Positions 8,728 through 17,730 of a stretch of 42,177 nucleotides of DNA are shown piece by piece. Numbering within the stretch: the stretch's first letter is position 1; every line of letters starts with the position of its first letter. The stretch lies in contig DFLB01000008.1 in NCBI GenBank assembly GCA_002373995.1, forward strand, positions 1 through 42,177. The letters run 5' to 3'. The notes under the pieces are model-generated. The model worked only from the letters and a program-made list of their open reading frames with translations. It was not told the DNA's origin and searched no databases. This stretch comes from Bacteroidales bacterium UBA3630 (GTDB taxonomy: Bacteria; Bacteroidota; Bacteroidia; Bacteroidales; P3). A program made the position numbers and the translations under genes.

Positions 8728-10011
8728 ATGACCATAGGGTTGCATAGGATGCTGAAGGGCAGCGTGTTGGCTGTCTGTGTGGCGTTGGTGGCGGCGGCGG
8801 GTTTGCCGCGCGCTACGGCGCAGTCGGGTCTTTATGTGCCGTCGTCGAAGCCTGTGCGCAATATGCAGCGCGCGCTGACGAACCCGGAGGTGTTTTACTT
8901 GTTGCTGCATTATGATGCTGGTTCGCAGGAGTATGCGGAGGGTGATTTGGATTTGCTTGATTCGGCGTACCGGATTGCTTTTGCGTTGGATAATCCGATG
9001 TATTACACGATGACGATAGAGGGTTATGGCGATGCGGATCAGGAGCGGACGCGTCACCGTGTGGACGGGGTGTATAGGTATTTCGCTATGCGGAGTCATG
9101 CGGGTTTCCCCATCAGGCTGGCCCGCAACAAGATACATTGCTCGTGCGAGGGTGATACGACGGAGGTGCTGCGCTTTGAGGTGCCGACGACGACGGTGGT
9201 GTATGATATGGCCGAGCTGCCCGAGTCGCGAAGGTGGCTGAACAAGAGTGTCGACCTGTCGGGCACGGTGCTGGTGACTTTCCGCAACAATCCTGACGAG
9301 TGCGTGGGCACGGCGCGGGGCTGCTTTGTGCCGCAGCGTGACACGCTGGTGCATGGGTATTATGCGTCGCTGCTGTTGACGAAGGGGTCGGTGTATGCGG
9401 TGGAGGGTACGAAGGACACTTGCCCGTCGGGCCTCGAGGTGAAGATAGAGGATCACCTGAACTATCGCGCTATCTTGGACGAGTACAGGTTGATACCGCA
9501 TCGCAGGCAGCTGCTGGCGATGGCGGGATATATCGTGGTCAGCGGCCGGTGGCCTGTGGTTGCGGATTCGTGCAGCGAGCCGCAGCGGGACTCGATTTTC
9601 GTGCGTATCCCGGCCACTCAGGAGCAGCTGGAGGCGAAGCTGAAGTTCTTTGCTAAGGTGAAGACGTCGCGGGGGTGGGAATACAAGGCGCTGCCGACGC
9701 GCAAAGTTCCCGGCAAGGGGCAGCTGACGCTGCAGGCTCCGGTCAATATCGCGCAGCTCGATACCATTTATCTCGGCAAGCGGATACAGGAGAAGGAGTT
9801 GTCGAAATACTTCTACGAGGTGGATACTCCTACCGAAGCGGCTTCGTTTGCGGTGGGGAATCGTTTCTATGTGGCATCGCGTCCCGGGAAGGACGGCGAG
9901 CCGATGATGAAGAAACCGCTGCGGCAGCTGTTCCGCATTGTGGCGGAGCAGGAGGATGAGCCTGAGAGCGGTGGGCGCAAGAAGATTAATCCAGAAGAAA
10001 TCATTGATTGA
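8728..10011 (+). CDS. exported protein of unknown function
   Basis: I do not recognise this 427-residue protein. It has a signal peptide (hydrophobic stretch about residues 9-25, cut near TAQ); a second in-frame ATG at 8749 would give a shorter signal. After cleavage comes a mixed alpha/beta protein with four cysteines between about 135 and 235, a repeated charged pattern and a Lys/Glu-rich C-terminus. panB starts 2 nt after its stop, so the two are almost certainly co-transcribed. The pairing with panB gives no clear hint of function. Periplasmic or surface location is inferred from the signal peptide only. Confidence 0.7.
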   Translation: MTIGLHRMLKGSVLAVCVALVAAAGLPRATAQSGLYVPSSKPVRNMQRALTNPEVFYLLLHYDAGSQEYAEGDLDLLDSAYRIAFALDNPMYYTMTIEGYGDADQERTRHRVDGVYRYFAMRSHAGFPIRLARNKIHCSCEGDTTEVLRFEVPTTTVVYDMAELPESRRWLNKSVDLSGTVLVTFRNNPDECVGTARGCFVPQRDTLVHGYYASLLLTKGSVYAVEGTKDTCPSGLEVKIEDHLNYRAILDEYRLIPHRRQLLAMAGYIVVSGRWPVVADSCSEPQRDSIFVRIPATQEQLEAKLKFFAKVKTSRGWEYKALPTRKVPGKGQLTLQAPVNIAQLDTIYLGKRIQEKELSKYFYEVDTPTEAASFAVGNRFYVASRPGKDGEPMMKKPLRQLFRIVAEQEDEPESGGRKKINPEEIID

Positions 10012-10013
10012 TA

Positions 10014-10832
10014 ATGGCTTATTTACAGACTGATGTGACGAAGGTCACGACGCGGGTGTTGCAGAATATGAAGCTGCACGGCGAGAAGATTGCGATGTTG
10101 ACGGCATACGATTATTCGATGGCGTCGCTGTTGGAGAGTACGAAGATTGATGTGGTGCTGGTAGGCGACTCGGCCGCCAACGTCATGGAAGGGCACAAGA
10201 CGACGTTGCCCATCACGCTGGACGAGATGATTGTCTATGCCACCTCGGTGGTGCGGGCGATCAACCGTGCGCTGGTGGTGGTGGATATGCCTTTCGGTAC
10301 TTATCAGGGCAATTCGAAGCAGGCGTTGGCGAGTGCGATAAGGATTATGAAGGAGACTGGTGCCGATGCTATTAAACTGGAGGGTGGCGAGGAGGTGTTG
10401 GAGAGTGTGCAGCGCATCCTTTCGGCGGGTATTCCCGTGATGGGTCATTTGGGGCTTACGCCGCAGAGTATCAACAAGTTTGGCACTTATGCCGTGCGTG
10501 CCACAGAGCAGGAGGAGGCGGAGCGTGTGAAGAGGGATGCGTTGATACTGCAGGAGGCGGGCTGCTTTGCGCTGGTGCTGGAGAAGATACCGGCGAGGCT
10601 GGCTGGCGAGATTACGTCGGAGTTGAGGATTCCCACGATTGGCATCGGCGCGGGTCCGCAGACGGACGGGCAGGTGCTGGTGTTGCAGGATATGCTGGGT
10701 ATTACGCGGCAGTTCAAGCCGCGCTATTTGCGCACTTATGGTACTTTTGGTGAGGATATAGCCAATGCTATCCGCCACTATATCAGCGATGTGAAGAGTG
10801 GCGATTTCCCTAATGAAAAGGAACAGTACTAA
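10014..10832 (+). CDS. panB: 3-methyl-2-oxobutanoate hydroxymethyltransferase
   Basis: This 272-residue protein matches PanB along its length: LTAYDYSMA near the start, VGDSAANVMEGHKTTLPITLDEM (Mg-binding Asp52 in GDS), VVVDMPFGTY with Asp91, GADAIKLEGG, PVMGHLGLTPQS, catalytic Glu190 (LVLEKIP) and PTIGIGAGPQTDGQVLV. It transfers a hydroxymethyl group from methylene-THF to 2-oxoisovalerate, the first step to pantothenate. The ATG at 10014 is preferred to the TTG two codons earlier. Its TAA stop overlaps the reverse-strand clpS stop. Confidence 0.97.
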   Translation: MAYLQTDVTKVTTRVLQNMKLHGEKIAMLTAYDYSMASLLESTKIDVVLVGDSAANVMEGHKTTLPITLDEMIVYATSVVRAINRALVVVDMPFGTYQGNSKQALASAIRIMKETGADAIKLEGGEEVLESVQRILSAGIPVMGHLGLTPQSINKFGTYAVRATEQEEAERVKRDALILQEAGCFALVLEKIPARLAGEITSELRIPTIGIGAGPQTDGQVLVLQDMLGITRQFKPRYLRTYGTFGEDIANAIRHYISDVKSGDFPNEKEQY

Positions 10833-11113
10833 TCAACGACTTCTGAGGTGAGCTCCTTGTCGAGTAGCGCACGGTGCATGGGCATCAGGTCGCTGTAGGA
10901 GCCTTGTTTGACGACGCAGGATCCGTGGCAGTGGACGAGAATGGCGCATTGTTCGGCCTGCTCCTCGGTGTGGCGGCAGATATCTACAAGAGCTTTGATG
11001 ACATAGTCGAAAGTATGCACGTCGTCGTTGTAGAGCACGAGACTGCAACCGCTGTCTTCGAGCACGACGGCTTCTTCGTCGGCCTGTGGGCTAATGTAGG
11101 GTTTCTCTTCCAT
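10829..11113 (-). CDS. clpS: ATP-dependent Clp protease adaptor ClpS
   Basis: A 94-residue ClpS with the core LYNDDVHTFDYVI and the later VHCHGSCVV strand. The residues that hold an N-degron amino group in E. coli ClpS (Asn34, Asp35, His66) correspond to Asn29, Asp30 and His61, with the same spacing. It therefore probably delivers N-end-rule substrates to ClpAP or ClpCP. The start is the ATG at 11113; the longer open frame upstream is a shadow of ispF. It follows ispF after 2 nt and ends tail-to-tail with panB, the stop codons overlapping. Confidence 0.95.
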   Translation of the reverse strand: MEEKPYISPQADEEAVVLEDSGCSLVLYNDDVHTFDYVIKALVDICRHTEEQAEQCAILVHCHGSCVVKQGSYSDLMPMHRALLDKELTSEVVD

Positions 11114-11115
11114 GC

Positions 11116-11583
11116 TTAAATCAAGAGTGCTGTTGCTTGGGCGCTGATGCCTTCGCACCGGCCCTCGAAGCCGAGGTGCTCGGTGGTGGTTGCCTTGACG
11201 GAGACCTGATTGACATCGATGCCGAGGGTGTCGGCTATATTCTGCCGCATTTGGGGAATGAAGGATGCCATTTTGGGGCGTTGGGCGACGATGGTGCTGT
11301 CTATGTTGCCGATGTGGTAGCCGCTTGCTGTGAGCAGATGGCCCACATGCGACAGCAGTTTGAGGCTGCTGATGCCGCGGTATTGGGGGTCGGTGTCGGG
11401 GAAGTGTTTGCCGATGTCGCCCAAGGCTGCTGCGCCGAGCAGGGCGTCGCAGATGGCGTGCAGCAGTACATCGGCGTCGCTGTGGCCTATGAGCCCGTGG
11501 GTGTGGGGGATGAGGACGCCGCCTATTACGAGCGGCAGTCCTTCGCCGAGGGCGTGAACGTCGTATCCGGTGCCTATTCTCAT
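11116..11583 (-). CDS. ispF: 2-C-methyl-D-erythritol 2,4-cyclodiphosphate synthase
   Basis: A 155-residue IspF with metal ligands Asp8, His10 (GYDVHAL) and His42 (LLHAICDALLGA), numbered exactly as in the E. coli enzyme, plus DIGKHFPDTDP and the C-terminal TTTEHLGFEGR block. It forms the cyclic diphosphate intermediate in the MEP isoprenoid pathway. Its ATG overlaps the porV stop by 4 nt, so it sits in the same transcript as the type IX secretion genes. Confidence 0.97.
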   Translation of the reverse strand: MRIGTGYDVHALGEGLPLVIGGVLIPHTHGLIGHSDADVLLHAICDALLGAAALGDIGKHFPDTDPQYRGISSLKLLSHVGHLLTASGYHIGNIDSTIVAQRPKMASFIPQMRQNIADTLGIDVNQVSVKATTTEHLGFEGRCEGISAQATALLI

Positions 11584-12758
11584 TCGGTTGGTTTGAGGTC
11601 CATTGAGATTTGTATGCGGATGGTGTTAGAGAGGGGATTGGTGGAGAGTTTGGTGGTGGGGATGAGGTAGGACATGTCGAACGAGAAGATGTTGTAGCGC
11701 AGGCCGATGCCGACGGTAGCGTATTGGCGACCGCCTTTGTTCTGGTGTTCGAAGAAGTAGCCAGCGCGGACGGCGAATGTTTCGGCGTACCAGTATTCGG
11801 CGCCGGCCGAGATTTGGACTTCCTGCAGTTCTTCGCTGAAGCCACCCGGTGCATCGGCGAACGACTGCAGAGCGCCGGCCACGGGGCTGATGTTGTTGTA
11901 GTCGGTCAGCGACTGGATGCTGTCGTAGCTGTAGGTGCGGAAGTGAGGGGTGGGGACGAGAAGCTTGTTGAGGTCGAGCAAGAGCGAGATGGAGTTGTAG
12001 TCGTCGATTTTGTTGGTGTAACGGCCACCGATGCGCAGGTTGGCGGGCAGGAATTCGCGATTGTTGTTGGCGTCGCTGTAGGATAGCTTGGCACCGAGAT
12101 TGGAGATGAAGGCGCCGAGGGCGAAGCTTTGCGCTTTGTCGATGCTGTTCTGGTAGTAGAGACCGATATCGGCGGCGAGCGAGTTGGCAGCGTGGGTTTC
12201 TGAGTTGCCGCTGCCGTCGTTGATGGTCTGGCCATTGGTGAGGTCGCTGCGCATGAAGCGTGCTGTGGCGCCGAGCGAGAGGTTGTCGGTCACTTTAAGG
12301 GCATAGGTGGCGTCGATGGCGAACTCGTTTGGGTGCAGGTCGGTGACTTTGTTGCCCTCGATGTCTGTCATATCGATGTCGCCCAGGGAGAAGTAGGTGA
12401 GGCTGGCGGCAAGGGTACCGCGGTTTCCAAGCCTGTGGTAGCCACCAAGATAGAGCAGGTTCATGTCGCCCACTTTGAGGTTGCGCAGCCAGGGTGTGAA
12501 AGTGGTGCTGATGCCCATGGTTCCTTCGGTGAAGGCAAACTTGGCGTTGTTCCAGTGTGCGGAATAGGCGTCGGGGGTGGAGGCGACACCGACATCGCCC
12601 ATGCCGCTGCTGACGGCGTCGGGGGCTATCAGCAGTATGGGCATACCGGTGGAGATGTAGTTTTGATTGTTGGTGTTAGATTGTCCAAGCCATGATGATT
12701 GAGCCCACAGGCTGGTGCCCAGGACGGTGAGTATGGTAAGAACGGTGAGTTTCTTCAT
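11580..12758 (-). CDS. porV: type IX secretion outer-membrane protein PorV (LptO)
   Basis: A 392-residue protein with a signal peptide (ending SLWAQ) and a FadL-like barrel. The N-terminal block PILLIAPDAVSSGMGDVGVASTPDAYSAHWNNAKFAF is typical of PorV. PorV shuttles cargo from the SprA translocon to the PorU attachment complex at the cell surface. Direct adjacency to porU is the conserved arrangement in Bacteroidota and supports the call. It ends in a 4-nt overlap with ispF. Confidence 0.95.
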   Translation of the reverse strand: MKKLTVLTILTVLGTSLWAQSSWLGQSNTNNQNYISTGMPILLIAPDAVSSGMGDVGVASTPDAYSAHWNNAKFAFTEGTMGISTTFTPWLRNLKVGDMNLLYLGGYHRLGNRGTLAASLTYFSLGDIDMTDIEGNKVTDLHPNEFAIDATYALKVTDNLSLGATARFMRSDLTNGQTINDGSGNSETHAANSLAADIGLYYQNSIDKAQSFALGAFISNLGAKLSYSDANNNREFLPANLRIGGRYTNKIDDYNSISLLLDLNKLLVPTPHFRTYSYDSIQSLTDYNNISPVAGALQSFADAPGGFSEELQEVQISAGAEYWYAETFAVRAGYFFEHQNKGGRQYATVGIGLRYNIFSFDMSYLIPTTKLSTNPLSNTIRIQISMDLKPTE

Positions 12759-12812
12759 GCTGGTTTTTTCTTTTTTTGTTCGGAATAACGTAGCGGTTGT
12801 TGTTTTATTGTG

Positions 12813-15800
12813 TTATCTGACGATGCATTTTGTTGTCTGCTGATAGACAGTGCCGTCGGTGGCGGTGACGATCATGCGTGCCATATAAATGCCGGGGGGA
12901 ATGGCTGCCAGGTTCCACCCTACGGGTCCCACGCAGTATCCGTCTGCCGATATCACTGGAGTGTGGCTGACCACCAGCTGCCCGTGCGAGTTGTATATCT
13001 GCAGTTCAGCAGAGGCTATCTTGCCGGTATTGTTCACTTCGAGCATGAAATGAGTGTGCCCCGAGGCTGGATTGGGCCAGCAGTGCAGTTGCGACAGGCT
13101 CAGCGTGTCGGGGTCTTTGACGGTGAATGCGATTGTGGCTGTGGCGGATATGTTGAAGATGTTCCAGGCTTTGAGTGTCAATGTGTGGCTTCCGGGTTCG
13201 AGACCGCTGAAGCGGTACACCACTGTGCCGCCGCCGCCCTGCTCTACGTTGGGTTCGTACAAGTCGTTGAGTACAATAAGACTACCCGGATTGCCGTCGA
13301 TCATGGCTGTAATGTCATGTCCCAGACCGGCGCCGGCGTTTATGCCAGCGGAGTCGTGCAGATAGGCTATCAGTGTTGGGTTGGCGTCGGTCAGTCCGCC
13401 AGAGCGGAAATTGGTGTCACCCATGAAGAGGCGTATGCTTGGTGCTGCCGCTGTCAGGTCGGCGCTGTCGTTCAGCCCGCCAAGCAGCAACCGGTTGTAG
13501 CAGCCCGTGGCATGGTCGGTCGACGATTTGGCGTAGTGGCTCAGCTTGGCGTAGCCATATTGGTAGGCAACGTCTTTCGGAACGATGAAGCTGTACTCGA
13601 AGCGCCCGCCTTCGACGCGATGGCTGCCGCGGTAGAGTATGTTCTTTTGTTGTGTGAAACTCACCTCGGTGCCTGGGTTGTCGTTGGCCAGTGTGCGGGT
13701 TGTTACCACTCGGTCAAACACTATTGGGTATACATTCCCCTCAAAGTCAGACAGCAGCTGTCCGGCGCTGTCCTGCACCTCGCCGCTGATGGTCACGCGC
13801 GAGAGCACTGTGGCCGTGTCGTCCGATCCCTCGACGACAGCCCGCTGGTTGACTGCCGTCACCACCACGCGGTTCTCAGGCTGGCTTAGCCGCAAGGCGG
13901 GGTCGCCTATCAGCCCTATGCTTTGCGATACTGCCGTGCGGCATTTTGCTATCCTTAATGCATCGCCGATTGTGTTTTCGGGGTTTAGCGCGTTGAGGAC
14001 CACGTCGTTGTTGAAGGCTTCTGTGTGACTGATAGGCCGCGAGGCGCTGATGACCGCCACGGCCCCCGCCGGTGCCAGCAGGAAGGTCTCCGCACCGCAG
14101 CGCCCCTCGACGATGTCGTAACGGCCGTAGGTGCATGTGCTGGTCACAAACAACGGCAACCGGTCGCGGTTCGTGTAGGCCTCAATGTCGCTATACTCGA
14201 TAAAGCGCTCAGTGCCAATGTATCCGGTCGACCCATGACCGATATAGTTCAGCAGTAGGCATCCGTTGTCCATCCGCTGACGCAACGCGTTGTTGAGGTC
14301 GGGATAGAACGACCCAATGGCGCCGCTGCTCTGGTGGTAGGCGTCGGCATAGAGTTTGTCGATGTTGATATGCGGGTATTGGCGTGTGATGTTTCCGGCC
14401 ACCACCTCCGACGAGTGTGCGAAAGCGCTGTCGTGAGGCCTCCCGGGGTCGGCGTCGTCGGCTAACAAAGCCACATAGTTTCTCCAGTCGCCACGGCCAC
14501 CTTCCGTCAGCAGGTCGCGTCGCGTGATGTAGCCCTCTATCTTGTCCACCATGTGTGTGGCTTCGGCCTCAGTCTTGGCGGGCAGGCGGCCAATGCCCAC
14601 CTCCAGCGTCTCACGGCTGCTGCCGCTCGCCTGGTCGTCCAGGTAGCCCATCATGTCGTCGCTGCAGAACGAAACCCCGTCGTCGTCAAACGAATATGGG
14701 GTCTCGTATGTCACCACCGTTGGGAAGTCGTTGCCCAGCAGGTTCCGGTTGTCATAGCTGCCTTTGCCCATCAGCAGCAGGTAGCGTGGCGGCATCGCGG
14801 GATGCTGAGCCTTCATGTGACGCAGCATCGACCGTATTGCCATCGGGTCCTGCTTGCCTGACGAGAACTCGTTGTATACCGCTTGGTCCGTCACCACCAG
14901 TGTCTCCATGCCGTCAAACACCGCGTGCAGCGTCGCCACCCGCTGGGCTTGCGCCAGCAGGGTGGGGGTGCTCACCACCACCAGCTCTGCGGGTCCGCTG
15001 CCGTGCACGTCCTGATTGGCCATTGTGTTGATGTCTGCCGGCACAAGGTAGCTGCTCCCGTCAAAGACCACATAGCATCGCGCCTCCGTTGTGCTGTCGC
15101 TCCAGCTGCCTTCCGTCGTCAGCGCCATCTCGCGCTCGCCGCAGCTGCGGCCCACTTCCCACACACGCGCACCCGCCGCTATGCCGCTCATCGCGAACCG
15201 CGCCGTGCCGCCCAGCGCCTGGTCGTTCCTCACCAGCATCTGTCCGCCGCCGAAGGTCAACGCGCAGTGGCTGTTGAGCTCTATGAAATCGAGGTATCCC
15301 GTCGCCCCGCTTTCGCCGGGGCTATATGTTATGTTGAAAGTCAGCGCGCTGGCCGTTGTCGCCAGCTCGTCGTTCACCACCCGGTATACCTCCCTCGTGC
15401 CAATCGTCACCTCGTTGCGGTAGCCCGTCGTTGCCACGCTGAAGGTCGCCGCCACCGTCGACCGGCTGGCCATTCCGTAGCGCAGCGTCATCCGCCCATC
15501 GCTGTTGCCCGCCGTCGCCAGCGTGAAACTCCGCGTTGGCAGCGCCGTGCTGAACTTCTCGCCCATCCACAGCTGGCCGCTCTCGAACATGTTCACCAGC
15601 TCATTGTCCACATGCGCCACCGCCGTGTAGCTCGTCACCGTCGCCGTCGCTTCCACCGCCGCCGCCGTTGCAATGCGCCGCTGCTGCTGCGCCGACGTCG
15701 TCAGGTAGTAATAATTGCTCGTCGCGTAGGCATGGTGCTCATACTCCCACCGCCCGTCGGCGGCCACATACCTCCACCCCTCGGCACCCTCGCCGTAGAA

Positions 15801-16115
15801 CAGCAACTCGTCCCCGCTGTCGAAACGGCCGTTGCCATTGCCGTCCTTAATGTCCACACACACAGGCTGCAAATCCCCCGTCGGCGTCAGTCGGTTGCTG
15901 ATAGGCAGCATTCCCATTCCCGCACCATACACACCAATACTGTCCACGCTCACCCCCTCCAGTGCGGGCACTTCGGCCACCGTCAGGCGGTACACGCCCG
16001 TCGCCCTCACCTCCATCCGCCACCACGCGCCTGTAGCCAGCACCGAGTGCTCCTGCGCCGCAGCGCCCAGCGTCGCCGCCACCAGCCAAACTGCTATCAG
16101 CCAACTTCTATTCAC
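12813..16115 (-). CDS. porU: type IX secretion sortase PorU (gingipain-type peptidase C25)
   Basis: An 1100-residue protein starting at a GTG (16115), chosen because a good signal peptide follows directly (cut near GAAAQ). It has an N-terminal prodomain region and a C25 peptidase domain with catalytic His627 (NYIGHGSTG) and Cys661 (VTSTCTYGRYD). Its last 80 or so residues look like a type A T9SS sorting domain (WPNPASG, LQIYNSHGQLV, PPGIYMARM). PorU cleaves the sorting domain of T9SS cargo and attaches the cargo to A-LPS; PorU of P. gingivalis also carries such a domain. First gene of porU-porV-ispF-clpS; 54 bp separate it from porV. Confidence 0.95.
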   Translation of the reverse strand: MNRSWLIAVWLVAATLGAAAQEHSVLATGAWWRMEVRATGVYRLTVAEVPALEGVSVDSIGVYGAGMGMLPISNRLTPTGDLQPVCVDIKDGNGNGRFDSGDELLFYGEGAEGWRYVAADGRWEYEHHAYATSNYYYLTTSAQQQRRIATAAAVEATATVTSYTAVAHVDNELVNMFESGQLWMGEKFSTALPTRSFTLATAGNSDGRMTLRYGMASRSTVAATFSVATTGYRNEVTIGTREVYRVVNDELATTASALTFNITYSPGESGATGYLDFIELNSHCALTFGGGQMLVRNDQALGGTARFAMSGIAAGARVWEVGRSCGEREMALTTEGSWSDSTTEARCYVVFDGSSYLVPADINTMANQDVHGSGPAELVVVSTPTLLAQAQRVATLHAVFDGMETLVVTDQAVYNEFSSGKQDPMAIRSMLRHMKAQHPAMPPRYLLLMGKGSYDNRNLLGNDFPTVVTYETPYSFDDDGVSFCSDDMMGYLDDQASGSSRETLEVGIGRLPAKTEAEATHMVDKIEGYITRRDLLTEGGRGDWRNYVALLADDADPGRPHDSAFAHSSEVVAGNITRQYPHINIDKLYADAYHQSSGAIGSFYPDLNNALRQRMDNGCLLLNYIGHGSTGYIGTERFIEYSDIEAYTNRDRLPLFVTSTCTYGRYDIVEGRCGAETFLLAPAGAVAVISASRPISHTEAFNNDVVLNALNPENTIGDALRIAKCRTAVSQSIGLIGDPALRLSQPENRVVVTAVNQRAVVEGSDDTATVLSRVTISGEVQDSAGQLLSDFEGNVYPIVFDRVVTTRTLANDNPGTEVSFTQQKNILYRGSHRVEGGRFEYSFIVPKDVAYQYGYAKLSHYAKSSTDHATGCYNRLLLGGLNDSADLTAAAPSIRLFMGDTNFRSGGLTDANPTLIAYLHDSAGINAGAGLGHDITAMIDGNPGSLIVLNDLYEPNVEQGGGGTVVYRFSGLEPGSHTLTLKAWNIFNISATATIAFTVKDPDTLSLSQLHCWPNPASGHTHFMLEVNNTGKIASAELQIYNSHGQLVVSHTPVISADGYCVGPVGWNLAAIPPGIYMARMIVTATDGTVYQQTTKCIVR

Positions 16116-16230
16116 TTATATCCTCTTTTGATCTTTAAATCACCACCCATTAACGCCGTCTCTCCGCTTTTATTGTATCCCCGTGTGCAAAAACCTTCTG
16201 ATAAGATAATAGGTATAACAATATTATATA

Positions 16231-16357
16231 GAGCTGGTAGCTGGTAGCGGGTAGCAGGTAGCGGGTAGCATGGAGCCGTGAGCAAAAGTTACCAGCCACC
16301 AGCTATCTGCTACCTGCTACCCGCTACCTGCTCACTGCTACCCGCTACCAGCTCCCG
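16231..16357. repeat. inverted pair of heptanucleotide arrays
   Basis: Left arm (16231-16272): six units of the GTAGCGG/GTAGCTG type. Right arm (16289-16357): about ten units of the reverse-complement CTACCTG/CTACCCG type. The two arms can pair into a long hairpin. It lies between the divergent porU and tRNA genes and directly abuts copy 2 of the five-box element. No gene is seen in 16116-16579. Confidence 0.85.
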
Positions 16358-16358
16358 G

Positions 16359-16454
16359 CCACCTCCGCTCCCGGACCGCCCGTTGTCCGTTTCTTATCGG
16401 ACCACCATCGGACCATCCTCGGACCATCCCCGGACCATCCCCGGACCAAGAAGC
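16359..16454 (+). repeat. dispersed five-box hairpin element, copy 2
   Basis: Head CCACCTCCGCTCCC, hairpin GTCCG-8 nt-CGGAC, then five CGGACC boxes at 11-bp spacing, ending in AAGAAG. It adjoins the inverted heptamer arrays. Confidence 0.92.
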
Positions 16455-16579
16455 CCTCCACAGCTACCGGCTGCCTGCCACCAACTGCCCGATACCAGCC
16501 TGCCTCCGAAAAAAAAATATTGAAAAAAAATTCATCCGGCACAATAAAACCATTTTTCTGCGTTATTACTTCCGACAAT

Positions 16580-16653
16580 GGCCCCGTAGTTCAGCTGAAT
16601 AGAACGTCGGATTCCGGTTCCGAAAGTCGTGGGTTTGAATCCCGCCGGGGTCA
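16580..16653 (+). tRNA. tRNA-Arg (anticodon CCG)
   Basis: A 74-nt cloverleaf: acceptor stem GGCCCCG/CGGGGTC with one G-U pair, D stem GTTC/GAAC, anticodon stem TCGGA/TCCGA with loop TTCCGGT (anticodon CCG, reading CGG), and T stem GTGGG/CCCGC with TTTGAAT loop. The discriminator is A; CCA is not encoded. A protease gene starts 9 nt after its end, so the mRNA probably begins in or is cut from a shared transcript. Confidence 0.96.
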
Positions 16654-16662
16654 CAAAAACAG

Positions 16663-17517
16663 ATGAAAAAAGCCACTCATCCCTTATTGCAGTTGCTGGT
16701 CATGCTGGCGATATCGCTCGGCATGATGCTTGTTTCGAGCATTGTATCCGCCCCCATCCTTCTTGTTTCCAGTTCTTCGCAGTCGGCTTCAGCGCTGCTG
16801 TGGATACAGGCTCTTACACAGTTGCTTACCTTTTTTGTCCCTGTGCTCCTGACTACGCTCATCTACTACCGCGGGCAACAGCGTGAGTACTATAAGCTCG
16901 ACTTTCACGGGCGGCAGTGGTACTATGCTCTTGTTGGTATTGTGGTGATGACGCTCCTGGTTCCGCTCAATGACAGTCTCACCCAGTGGAACGAAGGATG
17001 GGACTTCGGGCAGTTCGGCGACATGCTGCGTTCCGTGCAGGACAAGACGGAGGATATTCTGCGCCAAATGATGTCCGTCACCACCGTGGGCGGTCTCCTG
17101 TCGAATTTGCTCGTTGTGGCTCTTGTCGCAGCCTTGTGCGAGGAGGTTTTCTTCCGTGCAGGTATACAGAATTTACTCTTTCGATGGGTCAGAAACCCGC
17201 ACGTTGCCATTTGGCTCACCGCTTTGATATTCAGTCTTGGTCATGGCGAAGTATTCGCCTTCGTGCCGCGTTTCGTCATGGGTGCCACCTTGGGCTATCT
17301 TTATCACTACAGTAACTCGATTCTCCCCAACTTTATGGCTCATTTTTTCAACAATGCCTTGGTGGTCGTGCTCTACTGGCTCTCGGCCCGCGGCGTTGTT
17401 GGCATTGACCCCGAGGCGCCGCTTTCTGCCGGATTGTGGCTCACCGTCGGTTGTACCTTGGCCGCACTCGCGCTCTTCTTCGTTACTTTCGGTAAAAAAC
17501 TAAAAATTAAACAATAG
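16663..17517 (+). CDS. CPBP family intramembrane metalloprotease (CAAX-like)
   Basis: A 284-residue polytopic membrane protein with the three ABI/CPBP motifs: Glu160-Glu161-x-x-x-Arg165 (EEVFFRAG), Phe-x-x-x-His194 (FSLGH) and His227-x-x-x-Asn231 (HFFNN). About seven hydrophobic segments are visible. By family knowledge these are glutamic or metal-dependent intramembrane proteases related to Rce1; bacterial substrates are mostly unknown. The ATG lies 9 nt after tRNA-Arg with no room for a separate promoter. A 213-bp gap to HU holds an AT-rich stretch and the HU promoter. Confidence 0.9.
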   Translation: MKKATHPLLQLLVMLAISLGMMLVSSIVSAPILLVSSSSQSASALLWIQALTQLLTFFVPVLLTTLIYYRGQQREYYKLDFHGRQWYYALVGIVVMTLLVPLNDSLTQWNEGWDFGQFGDMLRSVQDKTEDILRQMMSVTTVGGLLSNLLVVALVAALCEEVFFRAGIQNLLFRWVRNPHVAIWLTALIFSLGHGEVFAFVPRFVMGATLGYLYHYSNSILPNFMAHFFNNALVVVLYWLSARGVVGIDPEAPLSAGLWLTVGCTLAALALFFVTFGKKLKIKQ

Positions 17518-17672
17518 GCACTCATATTGAGTCCTGCGATTGCTTCAGCGTGGATGTAAAAGGGAAAAATGAATGTGTATTTATTATATTGTTAATCAGT
17601 GTGGTGCGAGGTACTTAAATGTTAAAAAACAAAAAATATGAAAAAAATAATCGCCATGTGAAAAAAAAGTAC

Positions 17673-17680
17673 TAATTTTG
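17673..17680 (+). promoter_or_regulatory. -7 box for the HU gene
   Basis: TAATTTTG followed by CA matches the Bacteroidota -7 consensus, 50 bp before the ATG. No clear -33 box. Confidence 0.5.
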
Positions 17681-17730
17681 CACTCCGATTTTGATTGAAT
17701 GACAGTAAATAACATTAAAATAACAGAAAT

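Noticed and set aside
7550..8731. Long forward open frame of 393 codons opposite the thioredoxin-lipoprotein gene
   Set aside because: Low-complexity Val/Gly/Ala/Glu sequence that is a shadow of the high-GC reverse-strand gene.
14883..16247. Forward open frame of 454 codons opposite porU
   Set aside because: His/Arg/Ala-rich with no family pattern; antisense shadow of a well-supported gene.
16278..16523. Forward 81-codon frame in the porU-tRNA gap
   Set aside because: Encoded wholly by heptamer and five-box repeats.
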